Positions 53,429 through 61,511 of a stretch of 64,000 nucleotides of DNA are shown here, piece after piece. The notes under the pieces are model-generated. The model saw only the letters and a list, made by a program, of their open reading frames with translations. It ran no database searches and was not told the origin of the DNA. The stretch's first letter is position 1. Each line of letters opens with the position of its first letter. This DNA comes from Bradyrhizobium jicamae. GTDB lineage: Bacteria > Pseudomonadota > Alphaproteobacteria > Rhizobiales > Xanthobacteraceae. Both the position numbers and the translations under genes were made by a program. The stretch is from assembly GCF_001440395.1 (NCBI RefSeq), contig NZ_LLXZ01000102.1, positions 154,482 through 218,481 on the forward strand, read 5' to 3'.

Positions 53429-54598
53429 ATGGTTTGGCGTGTTGCGTTTGCGATGCTGGTGTCGAGCAGCGCGTTGATGATCTTGGGGGCGTGGGCGACG
53501 GGCTTGGCGAGCAATCCGGTGCTGACCGCGGCTCTGCTGGCCGGAGCGCCGGCGGTCATGATAGCGAGCGGCCACTTCTCCGAATTCCGGATCGGCCTGG
53601 TCGATGTCCTGTTTGGTCTGTTTGTTGCCGCGTCGCTGATCTCGACCGCGATCAACGGCCTGCCGCCGACGCGTGAGGCCGCGCTGTTTGCATTGTCCCT
53701 GCTGGCGTACCCCGCGGGACGACTGGCGCCGGTGGGGACATCGTTCCGGCCCTTCCTGATTGTGACGCTGCTCATCGTCGGCATCGGTACGATCGCGGTT
53801 GGTGCCGCGCTCGTCGGGCAATGGAATGATCCTCATGGACGGCCGATCGTGTTCGGCTTTGCCCATGCCGCGACTGTGTTCCTGACCTCGCTCGGCTTCC
53901 TGATGTTGGCGGTGGTCTGTCTGGATGATTTCCGCAGGCCAGTGCTGAGTGCGATGGCCGCCGTCCCGGCGCTCGTGGTCTTCGCGGCGTCGCAAGTCCG
54001 ATTTACATTTGTGGTGATCGTCGGATCGCTCGGGATTGCTTTCCTGGTGTCCGACCATGACCGCCGACGCGGAATAGCGGCCGTTCTCGGGCTTGTGATC
54101 GCATCCGTCGTCATCGGCCTTGCCATACGGCCGCATACCAGCGGCGTTTTCCTGAGATACGTCATCCCCTCCGCAGGCGCCGCGGAGCGGCCGCAGAACC
54201 CCGTTGCCGGCGAATGCGGGGAACTCGACAATTCGATAGCGATCCGGAAGACCTTGCTGCGGCAGGCCGTGCAGGGATTGCCGTCGGCCGGCTTGTTCGG
54301 CCATGGGCTGTCATCTGCGGCCCAGGCGTCCTGCTTCAAGACGGATCCGCACAACTCGGTTTTGCAGGCTGTGCTCGAATTCGGCTGGGTCGGTGGAATA
54401 TTGCTGGTGCTGCTGGTCGCCACCGCGCTGCGGCGGCTTTGGCCGGTTGCCATGAAAAACCCAGAGGCCGCGTTCGTGCTGTGCTGCCTCGCCTATGTCG
54501 CGATGATCGACATGGCGCACGGTCACCTCGCAACCGAAGGGCTGCTGTTTCTTTTCATCGGTTACGCGGCGCGCGCTTCGACATTAGTGAAGCCATGA
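53429..54598 (+). CDS. O-antigen-ligase-like membrane protein
   Basis: A 389-residue polytopic membrane protein (about ten spans). The late segment 'KTDPHNSVLQAVLEFGWVGG' matches the PHN...E-x-G-x-x-G hallmark of the O-antigen ligase/Wzy family. It would act on lipid-linked glycans at the periplasmic face. GGAGATT lies about 9 bases before the ATG at 53429; upstream codons are repeat DNA. The gene is bracketed by direct copies of a repeat and SDR sequence and is not near other polysaccharide genes. Confidence 0.78.
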   Translation: MVWRVAFAMLVSSSALMILGAWATGLASNPVLTAALLAGAPAVMIASGHFSEFRIGLVDVLFGLFVAASLISTAINGLPPTREAALFALSLLAYPAGRLAPVGTSFRPFLIVTLLIVGIGTIAVGAALVGQWNDPHGRPIVFGFAHAATVFLTSLGFLMLAVVCLDDFRRPVLSAMAAVPALVVFAASQVRFTFVVIVGSLGIAFLVSDHDRRRGIAAVLGLVIASVVIGLAIRPHTSGVFLRYVIPSAGAAERPQNPVAGECGELDNSIAIRKTLLRQAVQGLPSAGLFGHGLSSAAQASCFKTDPHNSVLQAVLEFGWVGGILLVLLVATALRRLWPVAMKNPEAAFVLCCLAYVAMIDMAHGHLATEGLLFLFIGYAARASTLVKP

Positions 54599-54843
54599 GG
54601 ATTGTTGCGATCGGGCTCGCCATCTATGCGGTCTATCCCGCGGCGGCGTGGCTCCTGCATCGGGATCGCCACCTCACCATGAGGGTCAGGCGAGATGCCG
54701 TAGGATGGGCAAGACGAAGCGTGCCCACCATCTTTTTGCGCGGAGAGAATGGTGGGCACGGCGCTGTGCGCCTTTGCCCACCCTACGATTCTATCCGCGC
54801 CGTACACTCGCGCCGCCGTCGACCGGCAGCGTCACGCCGGTAA
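54595..54843 (+). CDS. short frame running into a repeat, possibly truncated small membrane protein
   Basis: An ATG overlapping the stop of the previous gene (ATGA) opens an 82-residue frame. The first 23 residues look like a short hydrophobic helix ('IVAIGLAIYAVYPAAAWLL'), but from about residue 37 on the frame is the translated dispersed repeat. It is most likely the remnant of a small gene interrupted by the repeat, or no gene. Confidence 0.3.
   Translation: MRIVAIGLAIYAVYPAAAWLLHRDRHLTMRVRRDAVGWARRSVPTIFLRGENGGHGAVRLCPPYDSIRAVHSRRRRPAASRR
54699..54799. repeat. dispersed palindromic repeat, copy A
   Basis: Inverted arms cgtaggatgggc and gcccaccctacg flank a gcgtgcccaccatc...gatggtgggcacgg-like core. 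It is about 85-90% identical to copy B and in the same orientation. Its last bases include the stop codon of the SDR gene (tag at 54793-54791). Confidence 0.78.
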
Positions 54844-55591
54844 TGAAACTCGCTTCATCCGACGCGAGGAACAGCGCGGCGTTCGCAACGTCCCAGCCGG
54901 TGCCCATCTTCTGCCGCAGCGGAACTTTGCTGTCGCGCTCGGCCTCGACTTCGGCGCGGCTCTTTCCCCATTCGCGGGCGCGGGTGTCGACGGCCATCGG
55001 CGTGTTCATCAGGCCCGGCAGGATGACGTTGGCGCGAATGCCGTATTGCGCGTTCTGGTAGGCGAGCTGTTCGGTGAAAGCGATCATCGCCGACTTGGTC
55101 GCCTTATATGCCACATAAGGATAGGTGGTGATCGCGGCCATCGAGGAGATGTTGATAATCGCGCCACTCTTTTGCTGGCGCATGATCGGGATCACATGCC
55201 TGGCGGCCCACACGCAGCTCTTTAGATTGATCGCGACGCAGCGGTCGAAGGCTTCCTCCGATATTTCGAGCAGCTCGGCGTCGCCGCCGGACAGGCTGAC
55301 GCCGACATTATTGTGCAACACGTCGATACGGCCCCAGCGCGCTTGCGCGTCCGCCACCATCGCCTTGAGCTCGGCATTCTTGGTGACGTCGGCCTTGAAC
55401 GCTGCCGCGGTGCCGCCGTTCGCGGCGATCAGGTCGACGGTTTCCTGTGCCGATTCCAGATGGTGATCGACGCACAGCACCCTGGCGCCTTCGCGCGCAA
55501 AGGTCAGCGCGGTGGCGCGGCCGTTGCCGATGCCTTCGCCGGGGCTCTGGCCGGCGCCGACGACGATGGCGACACGATCTTTCAGACGCAT
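54791..55591 (-). CDS. short-chain dehydrogenase/reductase (SDR)
   Basis: A 266-residue classical SDR: 'VVGAGQSPGEGIGNGRA' (an extended TGxxxGxG loop), 'NNVG' motif, catalytic serine in 'NISSMAAI', YxxxK in 'YKATK', and a C-terminal 'VDGGASV'. The extended nucleotide loop is seen in a subset of SDRs. Its ATG directly follows the TGA of the upstream carboxymuconolactone decarboxylase-like gene. Its last codons abut repeat copy A. A partial copy of its 3' region lies at 53317-53357. Confidence 0.9.
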   Translation of the reverse strand: MRLKDRVAIVVGAGQSPGEGIGNGRATALTFAREGARVLCVDHHLESAQETVDLIAANGGTAAAFKADVTKNAELKAMVADAQARWGRIDVLHNNVGVSLSGGDAELLEISEEAFDRCVAINLKSCVWAARHVIPIMRQQKSGAIINISSMAAITTYPYVAYKATKSAMIAFTEQLAYQNAQYGIRANVILPGLMNTPMAVDTRAREWGKSRAEVEAERDSKVPLRQKMGTGWDVANAALFLASDEASFITGVTLPVDGGASVRRG

Positions 55592-56146
55592 TCATTCCAC
55601 TCCCGGGATCGGGTACTGTTGCAGTACCTCTTTGTAATAGGGTTCGTTATCGATCCTCATCGTCGCCAGCACGCGCACCACGGCGCAATAGAAGGCGATG
55701 GTGAGGACGAGGTCGACCATTTCCTCATCGGAAAGCTCTCGCTTGATCTCGGCGAAGGTCGCCTCCGACATTGCGAGGTCCCGCACCATCTCGCGGGCGC
55801 CGCGCAATATTACCTTCGCCAGCGGTTCGAGCTTCGAGGGCTTGCCCTCGGTCTCCGCTATCAGTCCAGCGATATCGTCATCGGTGACGCCGAATTCCTT
55901 GCCGATCTTCACGTGGTGGGTGAACTCGTATTCGGATTTCTCCATCCAGCCGACCTGCAGGATCGCGAGCTCGCGCAAGCGCGGATCGAGCTTGCTCTTG
56001 AAGCGGATATGGTTGCCGACACCGTTGAAGGCGCGGGCCATATCGGGCGAGTTCACCAACAGCTTGTGCAGATTGGTGTTGCGCTTGAGCATGTCGCGGT
56101 ATTCGGGGGCGACCTGGTCGGCTTCGAGATAGGGCAGGCGGGCCAT
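55592..56146 (-). CDS. carboxymuconolactone decarboxylase (AhpD-like fold) family protein
   Basis: A 184-residue all-alpha protein of the CMD/AhpD superfamily ('LRELAILQVGWMEKSEYEFTHH' region). The CxxC of AhpD is absent ('EFTHHVKIGKEFG'), so it is not a disulfide reductase and is more likely a decarboxylase or hydratase-like catalyst. It is 40 bases after the hot-dog gene and directly before the SDR gene (TGA-ATG). Confidence 0.87.
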   Translation of the reverse strand: MARLPYLEADQVAPEYRDMLKRNTNLHKLLVNSPDMARAFNGVGNHIRFKSKLDPRLRELAILQVGWMEKSEYEFTHHVKIGKEFGVTDDDIAGLIAETEGKPSKLEPLAKVILRGAREMVRDLAMSEATFAEIKRELSDEEMVDLVLTIAFYCAVVRVLATMRIDNEPYYKEVLQQYPIPGVE

Positions 56147-56186
56147 TTTATTGTTGTCCTTGTTGGCGATACCGGCTCAGGCTCAC

Positions 56187-57128
56187 CTAGGCGTACAGCG
56201 CTTTGTGCTCCTGCTCGTAGCTGGCGTAGGAGTCCTTGATGCTGGCCATGTTCAGCAACATGGTTGCAACCGGTTTCTCATCGGCCGCGAACACGGTCGT
56301 GCGCATCCACACGCTTTCGGTGCGGCGGCTGCCGCTGAGCGCGACAACTTCGCGCTCAGTCGAATAACTCTCGCCGACGAAGAGCGGACCGCGCAGCAGG
56401 CGGATTTCCTGATCGGCGAACAGGCCGACCGCGGGTCCGCGCACCGGCAGCCGGTCTTCGCGGGCGCGGTACTGAAATAACACGCTCAGCATCTCGAACG
56501 GGATGATCGCCCGGCCCCAGGGATTGAGCTCCTGCGAATAATAGGCTGAAGGTTCGGTGATGGCCTTGAGCTTGTCGGCGAGCGAAAACGGATAGAGGTC
56601 GCCCATGTGCTGGTCGAAATCCATTTTCACCGTCTGCCGTCCGGTCTTCATGCCGACCTTGAGGTCGGCGAGGATGACCGGATCGGCCAGCGGCTTCAAT
56701 TCGCCGAGCCGCCGGGAAAGCGCTGTTTCCGAGACGTCACCGACGGATGCGGTGCCGCGCAGTATCTCGGTGCCGTCGCGCTTGGTCATGCCGATCGCGA
56801 AAATGGTCTGGCCGGGCTTGGCCTTCTCGATATTGGCCTGCACTTCCTCGCCCTCGAAGGCGGGGTTGCGGTAATGCGCCGACAGGCATCCGGTTTCGAA
56901 CCAGGCCTGGCCCCAGATTCGTTCGCACAGCGGCGCGAACTGGCTGAAATGGGTCGGGCCCTCGATGGTGCCGCCCTGAAACCCGAGCTTTTGCGCGGTC
57001 GCATCGTCGTGAATCGAGGCGTGGGAGTCATAGACCTGCGCATGGAGCATCTGTTTGGGGCTGCGCCACGGTCCCACCAGCAGATTGCCGCTCTCCAATA
57101 ACTCGGTCCTGAATGCCGGTTCTGTCAT
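56187..57128 (-). CDS. double hot-dog-fold protein (MaoC-like)
   Basis: A 313-residue protein that appears to hold two hot-dog domains, as in MaoC-type enoyl-CoA hydratases and acyl-CoA thioesterases; 'GGTIEGPTHFSQFAPL' and 'FEGEEVQANIEKAKPGQTIF' belong to the first. Catalytic residues are not obvious. It is the first gene of a three-gene minus-strand operon with the decarboxylase-like and SDR genes, divergent from the ferredoxin oxidoreductase across 190 bases. Together they could form a short acyl-CoA catabolic module. Confidence 0.75.
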   Translation of the reverse strand: MTEPAFRTELLESGNLLVGPWRSPKQMLHAQVYDSHASIHDDATAQKLGFQGGTIEGPTHFSQFAPLCERIWGQAWFETGCLSAHYRNPAFEGEEVQANIEKAKPGQTIFAIGMTKRDGTEILRGTASVGDVSETALSRRLGELKPLADPVILADLKVGMKTGRQTVKMDFDQHMGDLYPFSLADKLKAITEPSAYYSQELNPWGRAIIPFEMLSVLFQYRAREDRLPVRGPAVGLFADQEIRLLRGPLFVGESYSTEREVVALSGSRRTESVWMRTTVFAADEKPVATMLLNMASIKDSYASYEQEHKALYA

Positions 57129-57318
57129 CCCTGGTGTCTCCGTTTACGCCCAAGCGTTTCAAAGAAGGCGGGCGCCCGCAAGAGGCGGGCTGATCCACAG
57201 GGCAGGCCGAGATATGTCCTGCGGCCATGAATTCACGCTGGGCACGCATAGCAAAACCGGTGCATTCTGTTCGCAATTAGACCGGTTCAAAATAACCGGC
57301 GCGACGGGGAGCGGACGA

Positions 57319-60300
57319 ATGGCGTTGATGGACGTGGGGCTGGACGACAAGTACCGGCTGGATGCGAAGCGAATCTTCCTGTCCGGTACGCAGGCGCTGG
57401 TCCGATTGCCGATGTTGCAGCGCGAACGCGACCGCGCGCAGGGACTCAACACCGCCGGTTTCATATCAGGCTACCGCGGCTCGCCGCTCGGCATGTACGA
57501 TCACGCGCTGTGGCGCGCAAAGTCCTTCCTCAAGCAGCACGACATCGAGTTCTCGCCCGGCCTCAACGAGGACCTCGCCGCGACCGCCGTATGGGGCAGC
57601 CAGCAGGTCGGCATGTTCCCCGGCGCCAAGGTCGATGGCGTGTTCGGTATCTGGTATGGCAAAGGCCCCGGCGTCGACCGTTCCGTCGATGCGCTCAAGC
57701 ACGCCAATTCGGCCGGCACCTCGCCGAACGGCGGCGTGATAGCGCTCGCCGGTGACGACCATGGTTGCCAGTCCTCGACGCTGGCGCATCAGAGCGAGCA
57801 GGTGTTCGCCGCGGCGCTGATGCCGGTGGTCAATCCCGCGACGCTGCAGGACTATCTCGATCTCGGCATTCTGGGCTTTGCGCTGTCGCGCCATTCCGGC
57901 TGCTGGGTCGGCTTCAAGGCGATTTCGGAGACGGTCGAAAGCTCGGCTTCGATCATCAGCGATCCCGATCGCGTCAGGATCATCACGCCTGATGATTTCG
58001 AGATGCCGCCGGGCGGGCTTTCGATCCGCTGGCCGGATGCGCCGATGGAGCAGGAGCGGCGGCTGCACGGCCCGAAGATGCAGGCGGTCGCGGCATTCGC
58101 GCGGGTGAACCGCTTCGACCGGATCGTGTTGGACTCCAAGCCGGCGCGGCTCGGCATCATGGCGACCGGCAAGGCGTATCTCGATCTGCGTCAGGCGCTG
58201 GCCGATCTCGGCATTACCGATGCGGAGGCGCAGGCGCTGGGATTGCGCATCTACAAGGTCGCGCTGACCTGGCCGCTGGAGGAATCCGGCGCGCGCGCCT
58301 TTGCTGAAGGCTTGCAGGACGTGCTGGTCGTCGAGGAAAAGCGCGGCTTCATCGAGGACCAGCTTCTTCGCATTCTTTATAATGTCGATGCGTCGAAGCG
58401 GCCTTCGGTGGTCGGCAAGCGCGACGAGACCGGCGCTATGCTGCTGGCGAGCGAAGGCGAGCTGACGCCTACCATGGTCGCGGCGGCCGTGGTTGCGCGG
58501 CTGCGCAAGCTTGGCCATCGCAGCCCGGCGCTGGAGCAGCGCCTCGCAAAACTCGAAGCGTTCGACCGGCCGGCGGAGGGCACAGGCGCCGCAAAGCTGC
58601 AGCGCACGCCGTATTTCTGCTCGGGCTGCCCGCACAACACCTCGACCAAGATTCCCGAGGGCAGTCGCGCGATGGCCGGCATCGGCTGTCACGGCATGGC
58701 GCTGTCGGTGCCGAACCGCCGCACGCAGACGATCTCGCATATGGGCGCGGAAGGCGTGACCTGGATCGGGCAGGCGCCGTTCACCAGCGAGCCGCATGTC
58801 TTCCAGAATCTCGGCGACGGCACCTACACCCATTCCGGCCTGCTGGCGATCCGCGCGGCGGCGGCCTCCGGCGTCAACATCACTTACAAGATCCTTTATA
58901 ATGACGCGGTGGCGATGACCGGCGGCCAGCCGGCCGAAGGCGGGCTGACGGTTTCGCAGATCGCGCATCAGGTGTCGGCTGAGGGCGCCAAGCGGCTCGT
59001 CATCGTCTCCGACGATCCCGAGAAATATCCCAGCAATTACTTCCCATCAGGCGCGACTGTTCATCACCGCCGCGAACTCGACGCGGTGCAAAGGGAGCTG
59101 CGCGAGGTCAAGGGTCTCACCGTCCTGATCTATGACCAGACTTGCGCCGCGGAAAAGCGCCGCCGCCGCAAGCGCGGGCTCTATCCGGATCCGCCGAAGC
59201 GTATCTTCATCAATGAGCGCGTCTGCGAAGGCTGCGGCGACTGCTCGTCCGTTTCCAACTGCGTCTCGGTGCAGCCGCTGGAGACCGAATTCGGCCGCAA
59301 GCGGCGGATCGACCAGTCGAACTGCAACAAGGACTTTTCCTGCATCGAGGGCTTTTGCCCGAGCTTTGTCACCGTGCATGGCGGCAAGCTGCGTAAGGCC
59401 GACCGTACCGCGGCCGATCCGTCGGCGGTGTTTGCCGATCTGCCGACGCCCACGCCGCTGGCGCTCGCGGGGCCCTACAACATCCTCGTCACCGGCATCG
59501 GCGGCACCGGCGTCATCACCATCGGCGCGCTGCTCGGCATGGCCGCGCATGTCGAGGGCATGGCGTGCTCGACGCTGGATTTCACCGGCCTGTCGCAGAA
59601 GAACGGGGCGGTCATGAGCCACGTCCGCATCGCGCCCACGGCGGACGATCTCTCGACCGTCCGCATCGCGCCTGGTAACGCCAATCTCATCCTCGGCTGC
59701 GATATCGTCGTCGCCACCAGCATTCCTTCGCTGAGCCGGGCCGAGCGCGGCGTGACGCGGGCGATCGTCAATGCGGACCTCTTGCCGACCGCGAGCTTCG
59801 TCATCAATCCCGACATCGATTTCGAGGCGGGGGCGATGCGCGACTCATTGAACGAGGCTGTCAGCGCCTCCGATCTCGACATCCTCGACGCCACCGGGCT
59901 TGCCACCGCGCTGATGGGCGACAGCATCGCCACCAACGCCTTCATGCTCGGCTTTGCGTTCCAGCGCGGCGCAATCCCGCTGTCGCTGGAGGCGATCATG
60001 AAGGCGATCGATCTCAATGGCGCGGCGATCGAGATGAACAAGCTGGCGTTCTCCTGGGGCCGGCTTGCCGCACATGACCTGCAGCGCGTCGTCAGCGCCG
60101 CGCGCTTCAAGAGTTCGGGCGCGGCGCCGGTGAAGCGGACGCTTGAGGAGAGCATCGCCTTCCGCGCCAAGTTCCTGACGGACTATCAGGACGAGGCCTA
60201 TTCGAAGCGCTACCTCGCGGAAGTCGAGCGGGTTCGTGCCGCGGAAGCCAAAGGCTCGCCCGGATCGCATGAGCTGACGGAAGCCTTCGCAAAGGGCCTG

Positions 60301-60792
60301 TTCAAGCTGATGGCCTACAAGGACGAATATGAAGTTGCCCGGCTTTATTCCGACGGCGAGTTCGCAAAAGCGTTAAAGGAACAGTTCGACGGCGAGGCGG
60401 GTGTCAAGGTGAGCCTCGCGCCGCCGTTGCTCGCGCCGCGCGACAAGGTCACGGGCCGCCTGCGCAAGCGCGAGTTCGGAGCCTGGATCTTCCGCGCGTT
60501 CGATATTCTCACCCGGTTCAAGTTCCTGCGCGGCACCGCGTTCGATCCGTTCGGCTACACGGCCGAACGGCGGATGGAACGCGCATTGCCGGGCGAATAT
60601 TCCGACATGATCTTCCGCCATCTCGGCAGTCCGAAGCCGCAGGATTGGCCGCGTCTGGTGGCGCTGGCGAAATCGGCGGAACTCGTTCGCGGCTATGGCC
60701 ACATAAAGGAAGCTAATGTCGCGAAATACCGCGCCGAGTGCGCGCGGCTGGAAGCCGCGATCGGCCAACCGGTGGCGCAAGCGGCCGAATAG
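57319..60792 (+). CDS. indolepyruvate ferredoxin oxidoreductase family protein (fused alpha-beta form)
   Basis: A 1157-residue enzyme that oxidatively decarboxylates aryl pyruvates such as indolepyruvate to acyl-CoA, passing electrons to ferredoxin. The alpha part carries the ThDP-binding region ('GIGCHGMALSV' and 'NLGDGTYTHSGLL'), and the 4Fe-4S ligands are 'CEGCGDCSSVSNC' and 'NKDFSCIEGFCPSF'. The gamma/beta part starts at about residue 715 ('ILVTGIGGTGVITIGALLG'). The ATG at 57319 has GGGGAGC seven bases before it; an upstream in-frame start at 57055 adds repeat-like or unrelated residues. Length is typical of fused aerobic forms. Confidence 0.93.
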   Translation: MALMDVGLDDKYRLDAKRIFLSGTQALVRLPMLQRERDRAQGLNTAGFISGYRGSPLGMYDHALWRAKSFLKQHDIEFSPGLNEDLAATAVWGSQQVGMFPGAKVDGVFGIWYGKGPGVDRSVDALKHANSAGTSPNGGVIALAGDDHGCQSSTLAHQSEQVFAAALMPVVNPATLQDYLDLGILGFALSRHSGCWVGFKAISETVESSASIISDPDRVRIITPDDFEMPPGGLSIRWPDAPMEQERRLHGPKMQAVAAFARVNRFDRIVLDSKPARLGIMATGKAYLDLRQALADLGITDAEAQALGLRIYKVALTWPLEESGARAFAEGLQDVLVVEEKRGFIEDQLLRILYNVDASKRPSVVGKRDETGAMLLASEGELTPTMVAAAVVARLRKLGHRSPALEQRLAKLEAFDRPAEGTGAAKLQRTPYFCSGCPHNTSTKIPEGSRAMAGIGCHGMALSVPNRRTQTISHMGAEGVTWIGQAPFTSEPHVFQNLGDGTYTHSGLLAIRAAAASGVNITYKILYNDAVAMTGGQPAEGGLTVSQIAHQVSAEGAKRLVIVSDDPEKYPSNYFPSGATVHHRRELDAVQRELREVKGLTVLIYDQTCAAEKRRRRKRGLYPDPPKRIFINERVCEGCGDCSSVSNCVSVQPLETEFGRKRRIDQSNCNKDFSCIEGFCPSFVTVHGGKLRKADRTAADPSAVFADLPTPTPLALAGPYNILVTGIGGTGVITIGALLGMAAHVEGMACSTLDFTGLSQKNGAVMSHVRIAPTADDLSTVRIAPGNANLILGCDIVVATSIPSLSRAERGVTRAIVNADLLPTASFVINPDIDFEAGAMRDSLNEAVSASDLDILDATGLATALMGDSIATNAFMLGFAFQRGAIPLSLEAIMKAIDLNGAAIEMNKLAFSWGRLAAHDLQRVVSAARFKSSGAAPVKRTLEESIAFRAKFLTDYQDEAYSKRYLAEVERVRAAEAKGSPGSHELTEAFAKGLFKLMAYKDEYEVARLYSDGEFAKALKEQFDGEAGVKVSLAPPLLAPRDKVTGRLRKREFGAWIFRAFDILTRFKFLRGTAFDPFGYTAERRMERALPGEYSDMIFRHLGSPKPQDWPRLVALAKSAELVRGYGHIKEANVAKYRAECARLEAAIGQPVAQAAE

Positions 60793-60937
60793 CGGCTGCT
60801 CGCCTTGCGTGTGAACTTTTCCACCGCTGAAATCACTCACCGGTAAGCCTGAGGGCGGAACCGGCTGGAATTATCCGCACCACTTCCTACATGATGGCTG
60901 TTCCCCAGTTTGTTGAGTCGGTTTCACGAGGCCCGCG

Positions 60938-61336
60938 ATGGTCCTGAGAAATGCTATTGCCGCAGCACTTTGCACGGCGCTCCTGATATCGGGCAGCGCC
61001 GCGCTGGCGGAAGAGTATCGCGAGGGCGAGCTGTTCAGCCTTGATCCTTCCACGGCTTTGCTCTCGCCGAAGCGGCTCGGCCCGGAGACGCAATTCGCGC
61101 CTGTTAGAATCGAAGCCAGGACCGACCGCAGGCCGGTGAGGACGGAGCGCGTGGTTGTCCGTAAAACTCCGGAGCGCAAGGCGCATGCTGCGCAGGGGCG
61201 CGTGGAGAAGCCGCGCGGTGCGGCCCGCGCCCAGCTGGCGCGCCGGCATAGCAATCCGCTCGATGCCCAGGCGCGCGACACGCGGATTCAGACCTGGCCG
61301 TGCAGGTCCGGCGCCATCTGCGGCTGGCAGAATTAA
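60938..61336 (+). CDS. small secreted basic protein of unknown function
   Basis: A 132-residue protein with a signal peptide ('IAAALCTALLISGSAALAEE') and a mature region rich in Arg and Pro, with two C-terminal cysteines ('WPCRSGAICGWQN'). GAGG lies before the ATG at 60938. It ends just before a dispersed repeat. I do not recognise a family. Confidence 0.7.
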   Translation: MVLRNAIAAALCTALLISGSAALAEEYREGELFSLDPSTALLSPKRLGPETQFAPVRIEARTDRRPVRTERVVVRKTPERKAHAAQGRVEKPRGAARAQLARRHSNPLDAQARDTRIQTWPCRSGAICGWQN

Positions 61337-61338
61337 TT

Positions 61339-61422
61339 CGTAGGATGGGTGGAGCGAAGCGATACCCATCATCTCTCCGCGCAACGATTTGATGGGTTTC
61401 GCTTCGCTCTACTCATCCTACG
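61339..61422. repeat. dispersed palindromic repeat (inverted arms of 33 bases)
   Basis: The left arm 61339-61371 and right arm 61390-61422 are inverted repeats with 30 of 33 positions complementary, around an 18-base loop. The arm starts cgtaggatgggtggagcg. It shares the cgtaggatggg end with copy A at 54699, so it belongs to a related repeat family. It lies 2 bases after the stop of the small secreted protein gene and may also act as its terminator. Confidence 0.75.
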
Positions 61423-61511
61423 ATCTCACGTCATCCACCTGTCGTAAAACCTTCGGCCAGCGTTCAAATTGCTCGGGCACACCTTCGTCGTGATTCGACG
61501 AGGGTGCTTCG

